A stretch of 64,000 nucleotides of DNA from Artemisia argyi (Eukaryota; Streptophyta; Magnoliopsida; Asterales; Asteraceae), in assembly GCA_030686995.1 (NCBI GenBank), contig CM060691.1:61474338-61538337 (forward strand), written 5' to 3'. The stretch's first letter is position 1. Every line of letters starts with the position of its first letter. This document shows, in pieces, positions 22,941-35,501 of this stretch. The notes below the pieces were generated by a model. The model saw only the letters and a list, made by a program, of their open reading frames with translations, did not search any database and was not told the DNA's origin. The position numbers and the translations under genes are program-made.

Positions 22941-23545
22941 TTAACTAATAATAATTCTACATTCAACAAATGGTTTAGTTTTGGTTGTAAGTGGATAGAG
23001 GGTGGGTCGGACACATAGCACAACGAACTAAACTTGTTTGGAACTTAAATAAATTTAGTTAAATACTTAAATCATGTGGAATGATTGGTAGCGTAGCATG
23101 AATTCTTTGGAAGAACGATGATGTTAATTGAACTCTCTCTTGAGATCTTACACCCACGAAAATGAATTATAATAATATTCAAACGATAAAGAAATGACTT
23201 TGCACACATTTTACGTGAAAAACTTCTCAAAAAAAGTAAAAGCCACATGACTTATAGGCCACTTACCATCCACTATATGAAAGATATTACAAAATTTGAG
23301 ACGCTCAACTCTCAACACTTTTGTATATCATCACACCACTCTTAACGATTGATACAATAACGGAATTTGCCTCCGTCGTTTTTGAATCACCAACACTATC
23401 ACACGGGATGTAGTGATACCTCATAAGACATTTCCTTTTTCTCACCTCATCACTAAAAACCCTAGTTAATGAATCCTATACATAAGAAAACAAAAGCATG
23501 TTCACTAAGCTAACTTGTTCACAAAATTAACTCGTTCTCGAATTA

Positions 23546-23548
<3 letters not shown>
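22941..23548. other. Spacer, possible decayed LTR
   Basis: No coding evidence. The stretch around 23150-23430 has the layout of a copia LTR (ACGTGAAAAACTTCTC, GTAAAAGCCACATGA), but no ends or partner were found, so this is only a suggestion. Confidence 0.3.

Positions 23549-23613
<65 letters not shown>
23549..23613. repeat. (TA)n microsatellite
   Basis: About 65 bases of uninterrupted TA. Confidence 0.98.
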
Positions 23614-23617
<4 letters not shown>

Positions 23618-24187
23618 GATTCAAAATAGAAAAAGCATTAAAAAAGAAGAAGAAAAAGCAAACATGAACAATAAAAAATATTACAATAGCTTATAATTTA
23701 TTATTTTATTTTAATATTTATTGTAATATTTTTAAATTTTATTTTGATTTTTTTAATGTATATCTTTTAATTATTAATGAAATTTTAATTTTAGTATTTT
23801 AAAAAACTGAAAACGTAAAAATAAACAAATAAATAAATAAAAGGTGGTGTCTTCAGTTTCCTTATTACGTTAAGGGCCCGTTTGGTTTAGGGAGGTGGGG
23901 TTAGATTTAAGGAGTTGTGGTTAAAAAAAAATGTTTGGTTACCGGTTTAGCTTTTGAATGTGGGTCTGAGTCCCAAAAAAATGTACTCCACTTTTTATAA
24001 TCCTCAACTTATTGTCTGGTTTAGAAAAGATGGTGAGACCAAAGTGGGACAATGTTCTTCATTGTGTGTATCTCTTTATCTTTCACTTTTAGATATCAAT
24101 ATCTTTTATTTTAATTTTTTTATAAATACAAATTTATGAATTTTATAATATATTTTCTCTCTCATGTACCAAATATAAATTCAAATC
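23614..24187. other. AT-rich spacer with a possible DNA-transposon end
   Basis: TTAAGGGCCCGTTTGGTTT at 23870 is typical of the terminal repeats of plant hAT/PIF MITEs, but no matching inverted end was found. Otherwise nothing is recognisable. Confidence 0.35.
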
Positions 24188-27144
24188 TGTAGTAACCCAC
24201 TAACTTCCCCATTAAGCCTCCCCTAGGTTAGCTATGCTTACTAACTTAACTTAGGCCCTCACTAAGCATCCTCTAGGATTAGAAATGCCTAGATCATTTT
24301 CTCGAGTAAAATTTTTGCTTTATTACATCTCTATTACCTATATGACTTTTAGACCTGCTCACGTATCCACCTATCCACAACACTACTATGTTTACCTCCT
24401 GTAAACATCCAGGTATGTAAAGTCTAGGTTATAAACACTAATACACTAAGTAATCTATCACTCTAGGATACTATATCTATTAGAAACCCTAACAAAACCC
24501 TAATTGCGCCCTATGTGTTTACGGTTATCTTTAAAACCCTAATTGCTTATTTGAACTAGTTTGAAAGTGTTCAAGGCTTAGCTATAAATTACTATAGTAA
24601 CTTTAGGATATCTTAGACTCCCTAGACCATAGTACAACTCCCTAGAACTTAGGTACAAGTCCCTTAAGCACAAAACCATAACTAGGGTTAATAAGTCCCA
24701 AAACTAGGTCAAACCTTCCCAAAACTTTACCACAAGCTACCACCACTTAGCATAAGCCTCCTAGGACTTAATCTTAGTCACTAAACACTAATAGGACCCT
24801 AATCTAGGCACAAAACCTTAGGCTAGACCTTAATCTTTCACTAGACAAAACTAGGTTAAAGCAAAAACAAAACTAGCAAAAACTTAACCAAAGCACCTCA
24901 AGCTCCTCAACCTAGCACCCTAGTAGCTTAAGCACCTCAAGCTAGTACCCTAGCACCACCCAAGATACCACACAAGGTGGTGGATCACCACCTTGTGCTG
25001 CGGCTCACTAACCACCACAAACTAGCTAGTAATAGCTCTTCCTTGTCACCCCTTAGGTCCTCCATGTCACCCTATAGCTGCCATAAGTCAACCCCCTCCT
25101 CGCCACCTCTCCCCTTGTTTCTTGCTCGGCAATCCAAAAGCACCCTATAAATACCCACCAAACCACACCATTTCACTTCACCCCTCTCCTCTCTTATCTA
25201 TCATTTATATTCTGTAGTACTAAGTCCCTAGAACCCTTAGGAGTCAAGTACAAGAGCCCTAGATACTAGTTGATTTCCATTTCTAGTCGAAAACCCTAGT
25301 TTTGCCACGTTAAGCCTCCCACAGCCTAGGTAAGCCTAATATTTGATCCTAATAGTCTTAGTACTGACCTAGGATAGATATTGGATGCCTTAGAACCCTT
25401 ACATGAGCCTTGATCATTTTCATTTTGAAGTTTTCTTTTCGAAACCCTAATTTTAGAAAAATACATGTTTATATGCTAAATTGACTTAACATGTGCTATA
25501 ATCTGATTTAGTAGACTTAGTTAAGTATATATTAGCTAAACATAAGCTATGAAACTCTTTTGTTTCATTAAAATATAGTTTACATGAAATTAGGACTAGA
25601 TTTGCAATAGTTGTCATACATAGGGGTATATATGGTAAATTTCTGAAAATACTAAGTCTAAGGACTATTTTTGACATAACTTAGAAGTATAAAGTATAAT
25701 AACCCTTTTTGCAAAGTTCTAGAACCCTAGGATAGAAAGTAAAACAAGTTAGAAACTTATAAGGACTGGTTTTGCAAATATTATTAAGTTAAGGGTATAA
25801 ATGGTAAATATAGAAAGTTAGTATAGTTTAGGGACTATTTCTGCCATTTATCTAAAATAAATAAGTATAGGGACTAATTATGTGAAGCATAGATAGTTAA
25901 ATACTTAAAACATAACACAATATTAGGGAGCTTCATGTGAGGGTTTCATTTGGGTAATCGTTTTGACGAGTTTGCTAGGTTTACGAATTAAAGTGCCCTG
26001 GCTCCTCAAACGTTTACTACATGACCTCTGGATTATGATGGCTCGAACGGTGTTATGTATATCTAAATGCTAATAACAACATAACTCGATAGTATGGAGC
26101 TTTGTGTGAGGAGTTATATACTTCTGAATTATGATGGTCCGAACGGTATTATGTTGGCAGCATAATACAATAGTAGGGAGCTTCATGTGAGGAGTTATAC
26201 TTCTGAATTACAATGGCCCGAACGGTGTTATGTTATAACTAAATCTAGAAACCCTAAGTATAATTACTTGAAAACCTAGAAACTAAGGACTTGACATACA
26301 CACACCTACACTACCTCCAGGATACGTGAGTCAGCCGTCTAAACCCCTATATCACTTGACTTAGACCCATGTGAGTTTTCATAGCCTCACTTTTAAATTC
26401 TTTACTAACCCTGTGATGGGGATACATGCTTTAAACCAAATACAAGTCTTTTTCTTTGGTTGTTGCACGAGTGTTACTTTCTGCCACTATTACATAACTA
26501 AAATTTATGAACCATAATCACTTATGAGTGAACGCGAGTATAGTTGATACATCTAATCGAGTTTGACAATTCCCGTTGGTTTGCCCCAACCGGGCCACCA
26601 ATAAGTACTATACTTGAAACCATATGGATTAACTTTGGCAAGTTATCCTTCTTGTCCCCATATGGTTTGGTCTGCAAACCCCATGACCCGAACTATTAAC
26701 GTGCGGTTTCATGAGCTTAGTGCAACAAACCCTTTTCTTACATAACTCTTTCTAGTTGGTTTAAGCTGAACCCTGTGGAGCTTGTATTCACTCTATCTCT
26801 ACTTAAACCTATGAATCTCACTCAACCTTAGTGTTGACCTTTAAGCATGTTATCCTAGGTATATAAGCCCTTTAGGAACCCATGGCATGGAGTGGCACTG
26901 GACATGAGGACGTCCAGACTAGTTATCATTCACCTAATAATAACTTAAACAAAACGTATCTTAGAGACATCTCTTTTGGTAAAATTATAACTTTTACTAT
27001 AAAACTCTGATAAAATAAATGAATGATAACGCATTTTTCAAAAGCGTCTCTTTTCGAGTCGTTTTCTATATCATGTCTTTGTTCCAAAATGTAATACTCC
27101 AGATCTATATTCCGCTGTGATATGTCAAAAATGGGAGTGTTACA
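24188..27144 (+). mobile_element. Chromovirus-type solo LTR
   Basis: 2,957 bp from TGTAGTAACCC to GGGAGTGTTACA, without internal domains on either side. Flanks AAATC (24183-24187) and AAATT (27145-27149) could be a target duplication with one mismatch. A TATA-like CTATAAATAC (25145) and the motif AAACCTATGAATCTCAC (about 26810) shared with the Tekay LTR at 11414-13918 support the assignment. Three near-identical stretches around ATGGCTCGAACGG / TGGTCCGAACGG / TGGCCCGAACGG (26035-26230) are an internal repeat. Confidence 0.7.
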
Positions 27145-27414
27145 AAATTATAATCCAAATCATAAAGTTGTTTTTAAAAGAAAATTTTAATATAACACAT
27201 TGAAGATAAAAATCACATAAGAGTCATCATTACACTTGGCCTTACTTACCCACATACACATACACGTAAAAGATGACTAGATGATAAAATAAGAAAGATA
27301 GATAGTGAATGACAGACTCATAGAGAAAAGTTCAACGTAGATCTAATATTTTCTTAAAGATTCAATAATCCAATCATGGTTATCCATTTTTTGATAAACA
27401 AAAATAAACTTTCA

Positions 27415-27461
<47 letters not shown>

Positions 27462-27462
27462 T
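27145..27462. other. Spacer ending in a 40-base poly(A) run
   Basis: No gene is seen. The A run at about 27420-27459 abuts the second hairpin MITE. It could be the tail of a decayed retroposon, but nothing upstream was recognised as LINE or SINE. Confidence 0.4.
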
Positions 27463-27793
27463 TAAATATCTTGTAAATCGTTAATCGTTACGCAAAACAA
27501 ATCATATTATCGTGACGAAAACTATATCATCTATCTATATGCGGGCACTTCGATTTACTTTCGACGATTTTTTTTCCAGTTACGTCTGAAAATATCACAC
27601 GTGATTTGTGATACAAATCACATGTGATTTATAAAATCACACATGTGATTTTTTCAGAAGTAACTGAAAAAAATCAAAAGAAAAATTGTCGAAAGTATAT
27701 CGAAGTGCCCGTATACTGTAAGATAAAAAAAATACTCGTCGCGATTGTGTATTTTTTTTTACTTAATGATTTACCGTTTGCAAAATATTTTAT
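27463..27793. mobile_element. Long-hairpin MITE, copy 2
   Basis: It has the same stem motifs as 19856-20217 (CGTTAATCGTTACGC; CGACGAG-type and GGGCACTTCGAT-type blocks, with reverse complement ATCGAAGTGCCCGTATA in the right arm). The centre holds ATCACACGTGATTTGTGAT-type palindromes. Copies share stems but differ in the loop. Confidence 0.65.
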
Positions 27794-29486
27794 TTTATTT
27801 TTTTAAAAGTGGAAAGCGGGCTTTTTTATTTTGATGAAAACAACAAGAGGTTAGTTATGGTTCATTAAATCTTTAGATAATTTTGATTCTACACTGATCT
27901 CAACTAATGACTCATACCATGTTAAATAGGAATAGTGTAACACCCCCAAAATTTGGTACAACGGAAGACTAATCAAGCTTTTGGAGTGCTGCGGGTTGGT
28001 ATACAAACACAAGTATAAAGAAACAAGATAGCGGAATCCATTACATAAAAACTGACCAAACATCAATTTATAAGGTTTACATTATTCCAAAAGTACTGAA
28101 AGCAAGCCCAAAATAAATTAAAGGGTAGGTCCCAAAAGTAACATCAGAGTTTTTATTGATCCTTCAACCAACAACACTATCAAGCCTCCCAAAACGAGCA
28201 ATCCGAAGCATCATTTAATTTCCTAAGAAAACATGCTAGAAAGTCATCTTACACTGGTGAATTCATAGCTTTAGACAAAGATACACTCGTGGACCCATAC
28301 ACCAATGACCCTTGCTATACCAGACTAAGTCACAATTTCTATACCTTAACTGATGCGCCAAAGCATCACAAACTAAATCCCTATAGGTGCACACTATAGT
28401 CCAACATATAATCTCACACAATGGCGACATGCTAAATTGAGTGCCCGCCTAATGGCGACATGCTAACTCAATTGCTCGCCCAATAGCAACTTGTTAAACA
28501 TAACATATTATAGTCTGATAGCATAGCAAGTCATAAAATGAAACGTAACACATAGTCCACATAAAACGGTTTTGCATGTCTTTTCACCCCAAGTTAAGCA
28601 AAATAGTATTCGAGAATAAAAATGCGGCTATGACTCACCTCGATTCCAGCAAAGCACAATCACGAAATATCTCAGAAGTAGACTATCACAACCATCCAAT
28701 CCAAAGAATAACACAAGAACAGCTAACAGCTAATAGTGATGGCAACTGCGGACTCGGCACAATCTAATCGTATAGAATTACTCTTAGAATATATCTCAAA
28801 AAAATATTTTCTATCCCCGAATGTATATTCCATTTCTGTTTTCCAAAATCATCCTGTGAAAATCATTTATTAGAGTTTGGTATCGTTGTGTGTTTGTGTT
28901 GGAGACATAGTCTTGACTCGAGTGAACTCACGCCAAGAATAAAATCAAGATACATCAACCTCATATCGCCAAAGAATGAATCAGTTTAAGTCCATATCTT
29001 GTGCTCGGGACAATTGATATGACCTTAAGATCTGATAAGTTCTCGTACGGAGGGTTGATTTCTTATCAAACTCGTCATTTGATAAGCTAACCATTCTTCC
29101 ATTTACTTATTAATCCCAAAATTATATCGTAAACTTATAAGTTATAAGGATACATTTCTCATTAATAACATCTTACGATACACTTGTCGGGCTCTTATTG
29201 GGCTAGTCGGTCCAATAAGTCCGATAACTGTATTGATGGATCATATTATTGTTAAATCGACACGTAACTCAACACTTAATAGATCCAGTAAATACTATCT
29301 TAAATAGTGTTCTTCGTGTCACATGTACTCGAAACTTCTAATAATTCACATTTAATAACTTTTTATATAGTAAAAATCTTCACGTTTTATTTTAAAACGT
29401 CCCCTTTTTAGTTACTAGTTCTTGTTAATTATTAAGTAACTTGAAATAGTTAGTTAATATTTAACGTTAACTGTTAATAACTACTC

Positions 29487-29488
<2 letters not shown>

Positions 29489-29539
<51 letters not shown>
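29489..29539. repeat. (TA)n tract
   Basis: Pure TA repeat bordering the first TA-flanked MITE. Confidence 0.95.
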
Positions 29540-29541
<2 letters not shown>

Positions 29542-29959
29542 TATAGGAGGGTTAATGTGAGATCAAACTTAAAGTTGTAAAAATAAGATCTAGTCTAAAC
29601 AACTACTAAAACCATTTTATAAATAACCATATTAGCAATAATACACAAAAAAATAAAATATTAATATGAATTAACATTTTAGCAACTAATAACCAACTGA
29701 TACATGAGTTCGGATTAGTGATACACAAATATAAATTTACATGTCGAATCAAAGTGTATCACCTTAACCTGATACATTACATATCGAATCAAAGCGTATC
29801 ACCTTAGTTTTGTCAATTTAAAAAAGAAAACCATCAAGACATTAACAATTTTAGTTGTACTCAATAAAAGATTTAATTTTACTTTAACGAGAGTGTCACT
29901 TGTCAAATTTTAGTTAGATCTTATTTTTACAACTTTAAGATTGATCTTATTTGATCTAG

Positions 29960-29962
<3 letters not shown>
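29540..29962 (+). mobile_element. TA-flanked MITE, type M1, copy 1
   Basis: The terminal inverted repeats share the core TTAAAGTTGTAAAAATAAGA on the left and its reverse complement on the right (about 29910-29955). (TA)n adjoins both ends. An inverted second copy is at 31474-31889. It has no coding capacity. Confidence 0.75.

Positions 29963-30021
<59 letters not shown>
29963..30021. repeat. (TA)n tract
   Basis: TA repeat between M1 and the duplicated host block. Confidence 0.95.
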
Positions 30022-30024
<3 letters not shown>

Positions 30025-30360
30025 GTACATTTCACATTAATAACATCTTACGATACACTTGTCGGGCTCTTATTGGGCTAGTCGGTCCAATAAGTCCGAT
30101 AACTGTATTGATGGATCATATTATTGTTAAATCGACACGTAACTCAACACTTAATAGGTCCAGTAAATACTATCTTAAATAGTGTTCTTCGTTTCACGTG
30201 TACTCGAAACTTCTAATAATTCACATTTAATAACTTTTTATATAGTAAAAACCTTCACGTTTTATTTTAAAACGTCCCCTTTTTAGTTACTAGTTCTTGT
30301 TAATTATTAAGTAACTTGAAATAGTTAGTTAATATTTAACGTTAACTGTTAATAACTACT

Positions 30361-30363
<3 letters not shown>
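30022..30363 (-). repeat. Duplicate of 340 bp of the host LTR
   Basis: It repeats about 29148-29488 almost exactly (ACATCTTACGATACACTTG through TTAACGTTAACTGTTAATAA). Both copies end at a (TA)n tract, with M1 between them. Confidence 0.85.

Positions 30364-30444
<81 letters not shown>
30364..30444. repeat. (TA)n tract
   Basis: TA repeat between the duplicated host block and element M2. Confidence 0.95.
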
Positions 30445-30447
<3 letters not shown>

Positions 30448-31404
30448 AAGGGATCCGGTACGTTTTTGGATTTTAGTGCGGATGTACGGACGAATCTCTG
30501 ACCTCCATCTAGTCAACCATCTGAAAAAAGAGGAGTGGCATTATCGTAAATATCCCGACTTTTTTAAAAACCGTTAATATCACAGTAGCTTTTTTTATTG
30601 AAAAAAATTCAAAAAAATCTGAAAAAATTAAAAAAATAAAGAGAACAACAAATAATTATAAATCGCTGAAAACAATTTCAACAAAAAATCATTTTCATCG
30701 TTAAAGGTATTGTGATACTAGCGTATGATTTTGACTTTTGTAAAAAAGTCAAAATCATATTTTGATATCACATAAACTTTTTTTTTAATAAAAAATTTAA
30801 TATCACAATAACTTTTTTAATATCATAAAAACTTTTTCTTAATAAAAATTGTTAATATCACCGTAACTATCATGTTTTCTTAATATCTAACTTAATTTTT
30901 TTTAATATTACCGTAATTTTTTTTAATATCGTAATAAAAAAACAGTGATATTAATTTTTTTAATATCATAAAAACTTTTTCTTAATAAAAATTTTTATTA
31001 TCACCGTAACTATCATGCTTTCTTAATATCAAAGTTAATTTTTTTTTAAATCACCGTAACTTTTTTTCATATCGTAAGAAAAAAGCAGTGATATTAATAT
31101 TTTTTTTACTAATATCAAAGTAACTTTTTAAGTAAATTATCGTTAATATCACGGTAGCACTCATAATCACCAAACAAAAAAGTGCTCAGAAATATCTGAA
31201 AAAATAAAAAAAAGTAAAGAAGATAACAATAGTAAGGATCGCTCAAAAGGAAAAAAATTAAAAAAATCGTTTCAATGGTCAATTGATTAATTGAAGGTTG
31301 CGTTGGATTTTGACTATTTTACAAAAAGTCAAGATCAGATCTGGATGGGCGGCCCAGATTAATCCGTACGTCCGCACTAAAAAAAGTTATCCGCACATGA
31401 TCCT

Positions 31405-31409
<5 letters not shown>
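30445..31409. mobile_element. TA-flanked MITE, type M2
   Basis: Begins GGGAAGGGATCCGG with a TTTTAGTGCGGATGTACGGA block. The right end carries the inverted TCCGTACGTCCGCACTAAA block. The interior is dominated by TAATATCACCGTAACT-type repeats of both orientations. (TA)n on both sides. Non-coding. Confidence 0.75.

Positions 31410-31473
<64 letters not shown>
31410..31473. repeat. (TA)n tract
   Basis: TA repeat between M2 and the second M1 copy. Confidence 0.95.
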
Positions 31474-31475
<2 letters not shown>

Positions 31476-31885
31476 TAATCTAGATCAAATAAGATCAATC
31501 TTAAAGTTGTAAAAATAAGATCTAACTAAAATTTGACAAGTGACACTCTCGTTAAAGTAAAATTAAATCTTTTATTGAGTACAACTAAAATTGTTAATGT
31601 TTCGATGGTTTTCTTTTTTAAATTGACGAAACTAAGGTGATACACTTTGATTCAATATGTAATGTATCAGGTTGATACACTTTGATTCGACATGTAAATT
31701 TATATTTGTGTATCACTAATCCGAACTCATGTATCAGTTGGTTATTAGTTGCTAAAATGTTAATTCATATTAATATTTTATTTTTTGTGTATTATTGCTA
31801 ATATGGTTATTTATAAAATGGTTTTAGTGGTTGTTTAGACTAGATTTTATTTTTACAACTTTAAGTTTATCTCACATTAACCCTC

Positions 31886-31889
<4 letters not shown>
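31474..31889 (-). mobile_element. TA-flanked MITE, type M1, copy 2 (inverted)
   Basis: Nearly the exact reverse complement of 29540-29962, again enclosed by (TA)n; the outer end is ACATTAACCCTCCCCTA. Confidence 0.8.

Positions 31890-31963
<74 letters not shown>
31890..31963. repeat. (TA)n tract
   Basis: TA repeat between M1 copy 2 and the large element. Confidence 0.95.
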
Positions 31964-31966
<3 letters not shown>

Positions 31967-33388
31967 TGGGTTAAAATAAAAAGGGGATTAAAATAAAAAG
32001 TGTAGGAAGGAACCACATGCCGCCACCTGTCCCTCCAACCCCGCCCTTAAAAAGTATAACCACAGGGGTTTTTTGTCATTTCCCATATACCCTTATAAAC
32101 CTTTCATTCTCATTCTTCTTCTGCAATCTATTCTTCGGTCTTTCTGTCTCTTATCCTCCCTCCCACCTCCAAATCCACTTTCACCACCGTTCCCCACCGT
32201 CACCACCGTACCTTCACATCCATATTCACCACCGTTCTCCACCTTCACCATCGTAATATGAAGACAACAATTTCATCATTTGAAATTAAAAGTAAGTTTT
32301 TTTAATTGTGTTTACAGTTACCATGACTAATTTTGGTTATGTCGATCTTCGATTGCATGTAAATGAAGTTTATTAATCGGATTTTGAATATTTTTATTTG
32401 TTTTTTCTATTGTTATTGATCTAATTATGTTATACTCAAAGTTTCATTCACACTATATCATGTTTCTATCTGCACTTGAATCAAAATTGAGAAAAAATTG
32501 ATATAAAATGTGTTTTAAAAAGTTGCACACAAGGTGTTTGTTAAAATGTATCTATTGATATTTTATAACTGTGATGCACTGATTTTACACTGTGATGCAT
32601 CATCTTTTATGTTATAATTGTTTTGGTCAAATTTTAGTGAAAAAGGCTTGTATGTGTAGTTGTATGTATAATATATGAGAATAGAAATGTTGATATAGTA
32701 GGTGTTTGTTTGTGGTTGCTATAGATTTTTGTTATCGTGCGAATATGTAAATATGAAGTAATAAAATGGATAGTTAGATTGTTGTTATAATACTTGGTGA
32801 ATAGCGGATGTTTTGCACGTAGTTGTTTAGATTCTGATATGCATCTGTAGTGTGCTTGTGAATATGTTATCTTATGCCTTTGTTAGTTTTACGAACTTGA
32901 GATATTGTGACTTATTGACGGATGAATGGTTCCAACATTACCACTTCTTTTGCTTAGTTGGTTAGTAGTTACCAATGTAACCTATCGCAAGGTTGCTAGA
33001 GTGAATTACTAATTGCAAGTTTGTGATGCAGTTGATTTGAAACATTGATGCAGTAGGTGAATAAGTTCTATTAGTGTTTTGCAAATTTTAGTTTAGTGTA
33101 ACTGATATAACATAGTGATGCAGCTGGGTTAATACATTCATGAACTAACTATACATATGTCTAAAATGTATAGTATATAAGTTACATTCCCCTGGCTTTT
33201 ATTTGAATTATAATAAAGGTGATGCAGCTACATTTTATGCTTTGATGCAGCTATTTTTTAATAAAGTAAATATACTAAATATCTTTACGTTCATTTTAAA
33301 TAATTTACTGCTTTTATATTATTTTATTTAGTGAATTATGATGCAGTTAATATAGTAGAATAACATGGTGATGCACTAAAGTAATAAG

Positions 33389-33660
33389 AGGAGGACATGT
33401 AGTGTATGTGAAGAAAAAGAAGGCCATAATTCCAGGACATGTTCATTAAATTGCCGCCCTCGAAGAAAAGCAAGAAACCAGTATAGCCGCCAAGAGCGAC
33501 AAGAGTTGGGCTTAGAAGATCTCATAAAGCTTAGAAGCATTATTTCAATATTATTTTTTAAAATTTGCAATAAGTACTGTATAGATAAGCATTACTACCA
33601 AGACATGTTTTTTGGTTCAAAGATATATAGAATTTATTACCAAAGATCGATACAATAGTA
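33389..33660 (+). pseudogene. Possible zinc-knuckle exon (FAR1/MULE or Myb-like)
   Basis: An open stretch of about 85 codons reads RRTCSVCEEKEGHNSRTC then RRKARNQYSRQERQEL. The CX2CX5HX4C pattern with GHNSRTC is seen at the C-terminus of FAR1/MULE-type proteins and also in some one-repeat Myb factors. A stop lies just upstream (33377-33379), so it would need an intron ending near 33388. No transposase core was recognised around it. Low-confidence remnant of the enzyme that mobilised the element, or a captured host exon. Confidence 0.35.
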
Positions 33661-35501
33661 TCTCAGTCTGAACTATACTTTGTATCTTTTTGTTTTATGA
33701 ATAATAGTTACTGCACTATGTTATTTGTTTTGTGTATTATGATGCTTTAAATATACATTTTGATATAGTAAAATATTCATTCTGATGTAGTAAAATAATA
33801 CAGTTATCCAGTAAAGTATTTTGATGAAGCAATATGCTAACATTGAGAAGCAATAGTATGTATAACATTGTGATGTAGTCAATTAACATTGTGATTCAGT
33901 AAATTAACATAGTGTCGTAGTAAATATATATTGTGATTTACTAGTATGATAATATTGTGATGCAATAATATAATAACATTCTGATACAATAAAACAATAT
34001 TGTGATGCAGTAGAACTAAAAAAAATATTTATAACATTGTGATGCAGCCGTTTATACATTGGGATGCATTCGTTTTACATCATTGTGATGCACTTGATGT
34101 AAACATTATGATGCACCAGTTGTATACACTATGATGCAACACTATTTTCATTGCAAAACAATATATAATTTAGTGCATCTATGTTCATTCACATATCAGT
34201 AGTAATCAAAAGTAATTAATAATAAACAAACATTGTATATAATTAAACATTCAGTAATCCAAAGTATTACATCCAATAATATTTAAACATTGTTTTTAAA
34301 TGATCCACAAGTATCATCTGAGAATCCTTGTTACGCGTTCAGTAATCCTTTGTATCATTCCATTTTTCAATTTGAGTGTATCATTTTGTATTAGAAGATT
34401 TGAATCTACTATTTGCATCGTGTTATATGCCTCTGCGCCTGCCAAGACTTTCGCCTTTTTCTTATTTATACTTGTAAGAATCGTCTTTGTCGTGTACTTT
34501 GCTCACAACAGATGGATTTGGCCTCTTTAACCTACGCCTTCTTTCTTTAACTATTCATCAAAAATAACACGGCCCTTGTAAGTTTCCATATACCTAAAAA
34601 ATACCATGACCCTTGCTGTAAACATCTCATTTCATCTTTGGTGTTTATTCCTCATCAAATAGTCAACATACATGTTTATCTGTGATAATTTATAATAAAG
34701 TATTGAATTAATATATTGTTTTCATTGTGATGCACTAATTATAACAATCTGATGCAGTAAAAAAACAGCTAATCAACTTTTACCTACCAGATCAACTGCA
34801 TATTCACTATATCTTAGTCTGCTATTTTCGTCTTCATTTCTACCTGTAACATGATCAAACAAAATCCATTTTAAAACATCTAGTGCATCACTTCTTTACA
34901 TCAACTACATCATACATACACAAGCACATTTCGAAAATTAAAACACACTACGCGTGACCTAATAGAACCATATATGCCACAAATGAACATCTATTGCATC
35001 ACTTCATTACAACAACTTCATCATGCATACAAATAAACACGCAACCTCTTTTCCACAAGTAATACACCCTATGCATTTCTTAGCCGAACCTTATATGACA
35101 CAAATGAACACCTACTGCATCACTTCTCTACAGCAATTGCATCCTGCATTCAAATACACACACAACCACTTTTTGACAAGTAAAACACAATATGCACTTA
35201 TTTAAAAATAAAACACACTGGGTCTAACCTAATTTAACCTTATACGCCACAAACATGTACCTCCTGCACCATTTCATTACACCAAATGCATCATCCATAC
35301 AAACACGCATACAAACACTTTTTTGACATGTAATGCACCCTACACGTGGCCTAATCTAACCTTATATGCCACATATAAGAACCTACTGCATCACTTCTAT
35401 AACATATGAGCACCTATTGCATCTCAGTTCAAATTATAGTGCATCACATATACAACCAAGATTATAAACACATTTATACACATAAAACAACATATGCTTA
35501 A

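Noticed and set aside
20522..23023. Overlapping Phe/Arg/Ser-rich frames on both strands
   Set aside because: They arise from the CGTTTTCGTC-type repeats of the foldback element and occur in several frames at once.
27420..27459. Poly(A) tail of a processed pseudogene or LINE
   Set aside because: No coding or LINE-like sequence and no flanking duplication was recognised upstream; left as a homopolymer.
32017..32261. Pro/Ser-rich ORF in a CT-rich stretch
   Set aside because: Low-complexity CCACCGT-type sequence in overlapping frames. It may be a leader region of the TA-flanked element but has no protein support.
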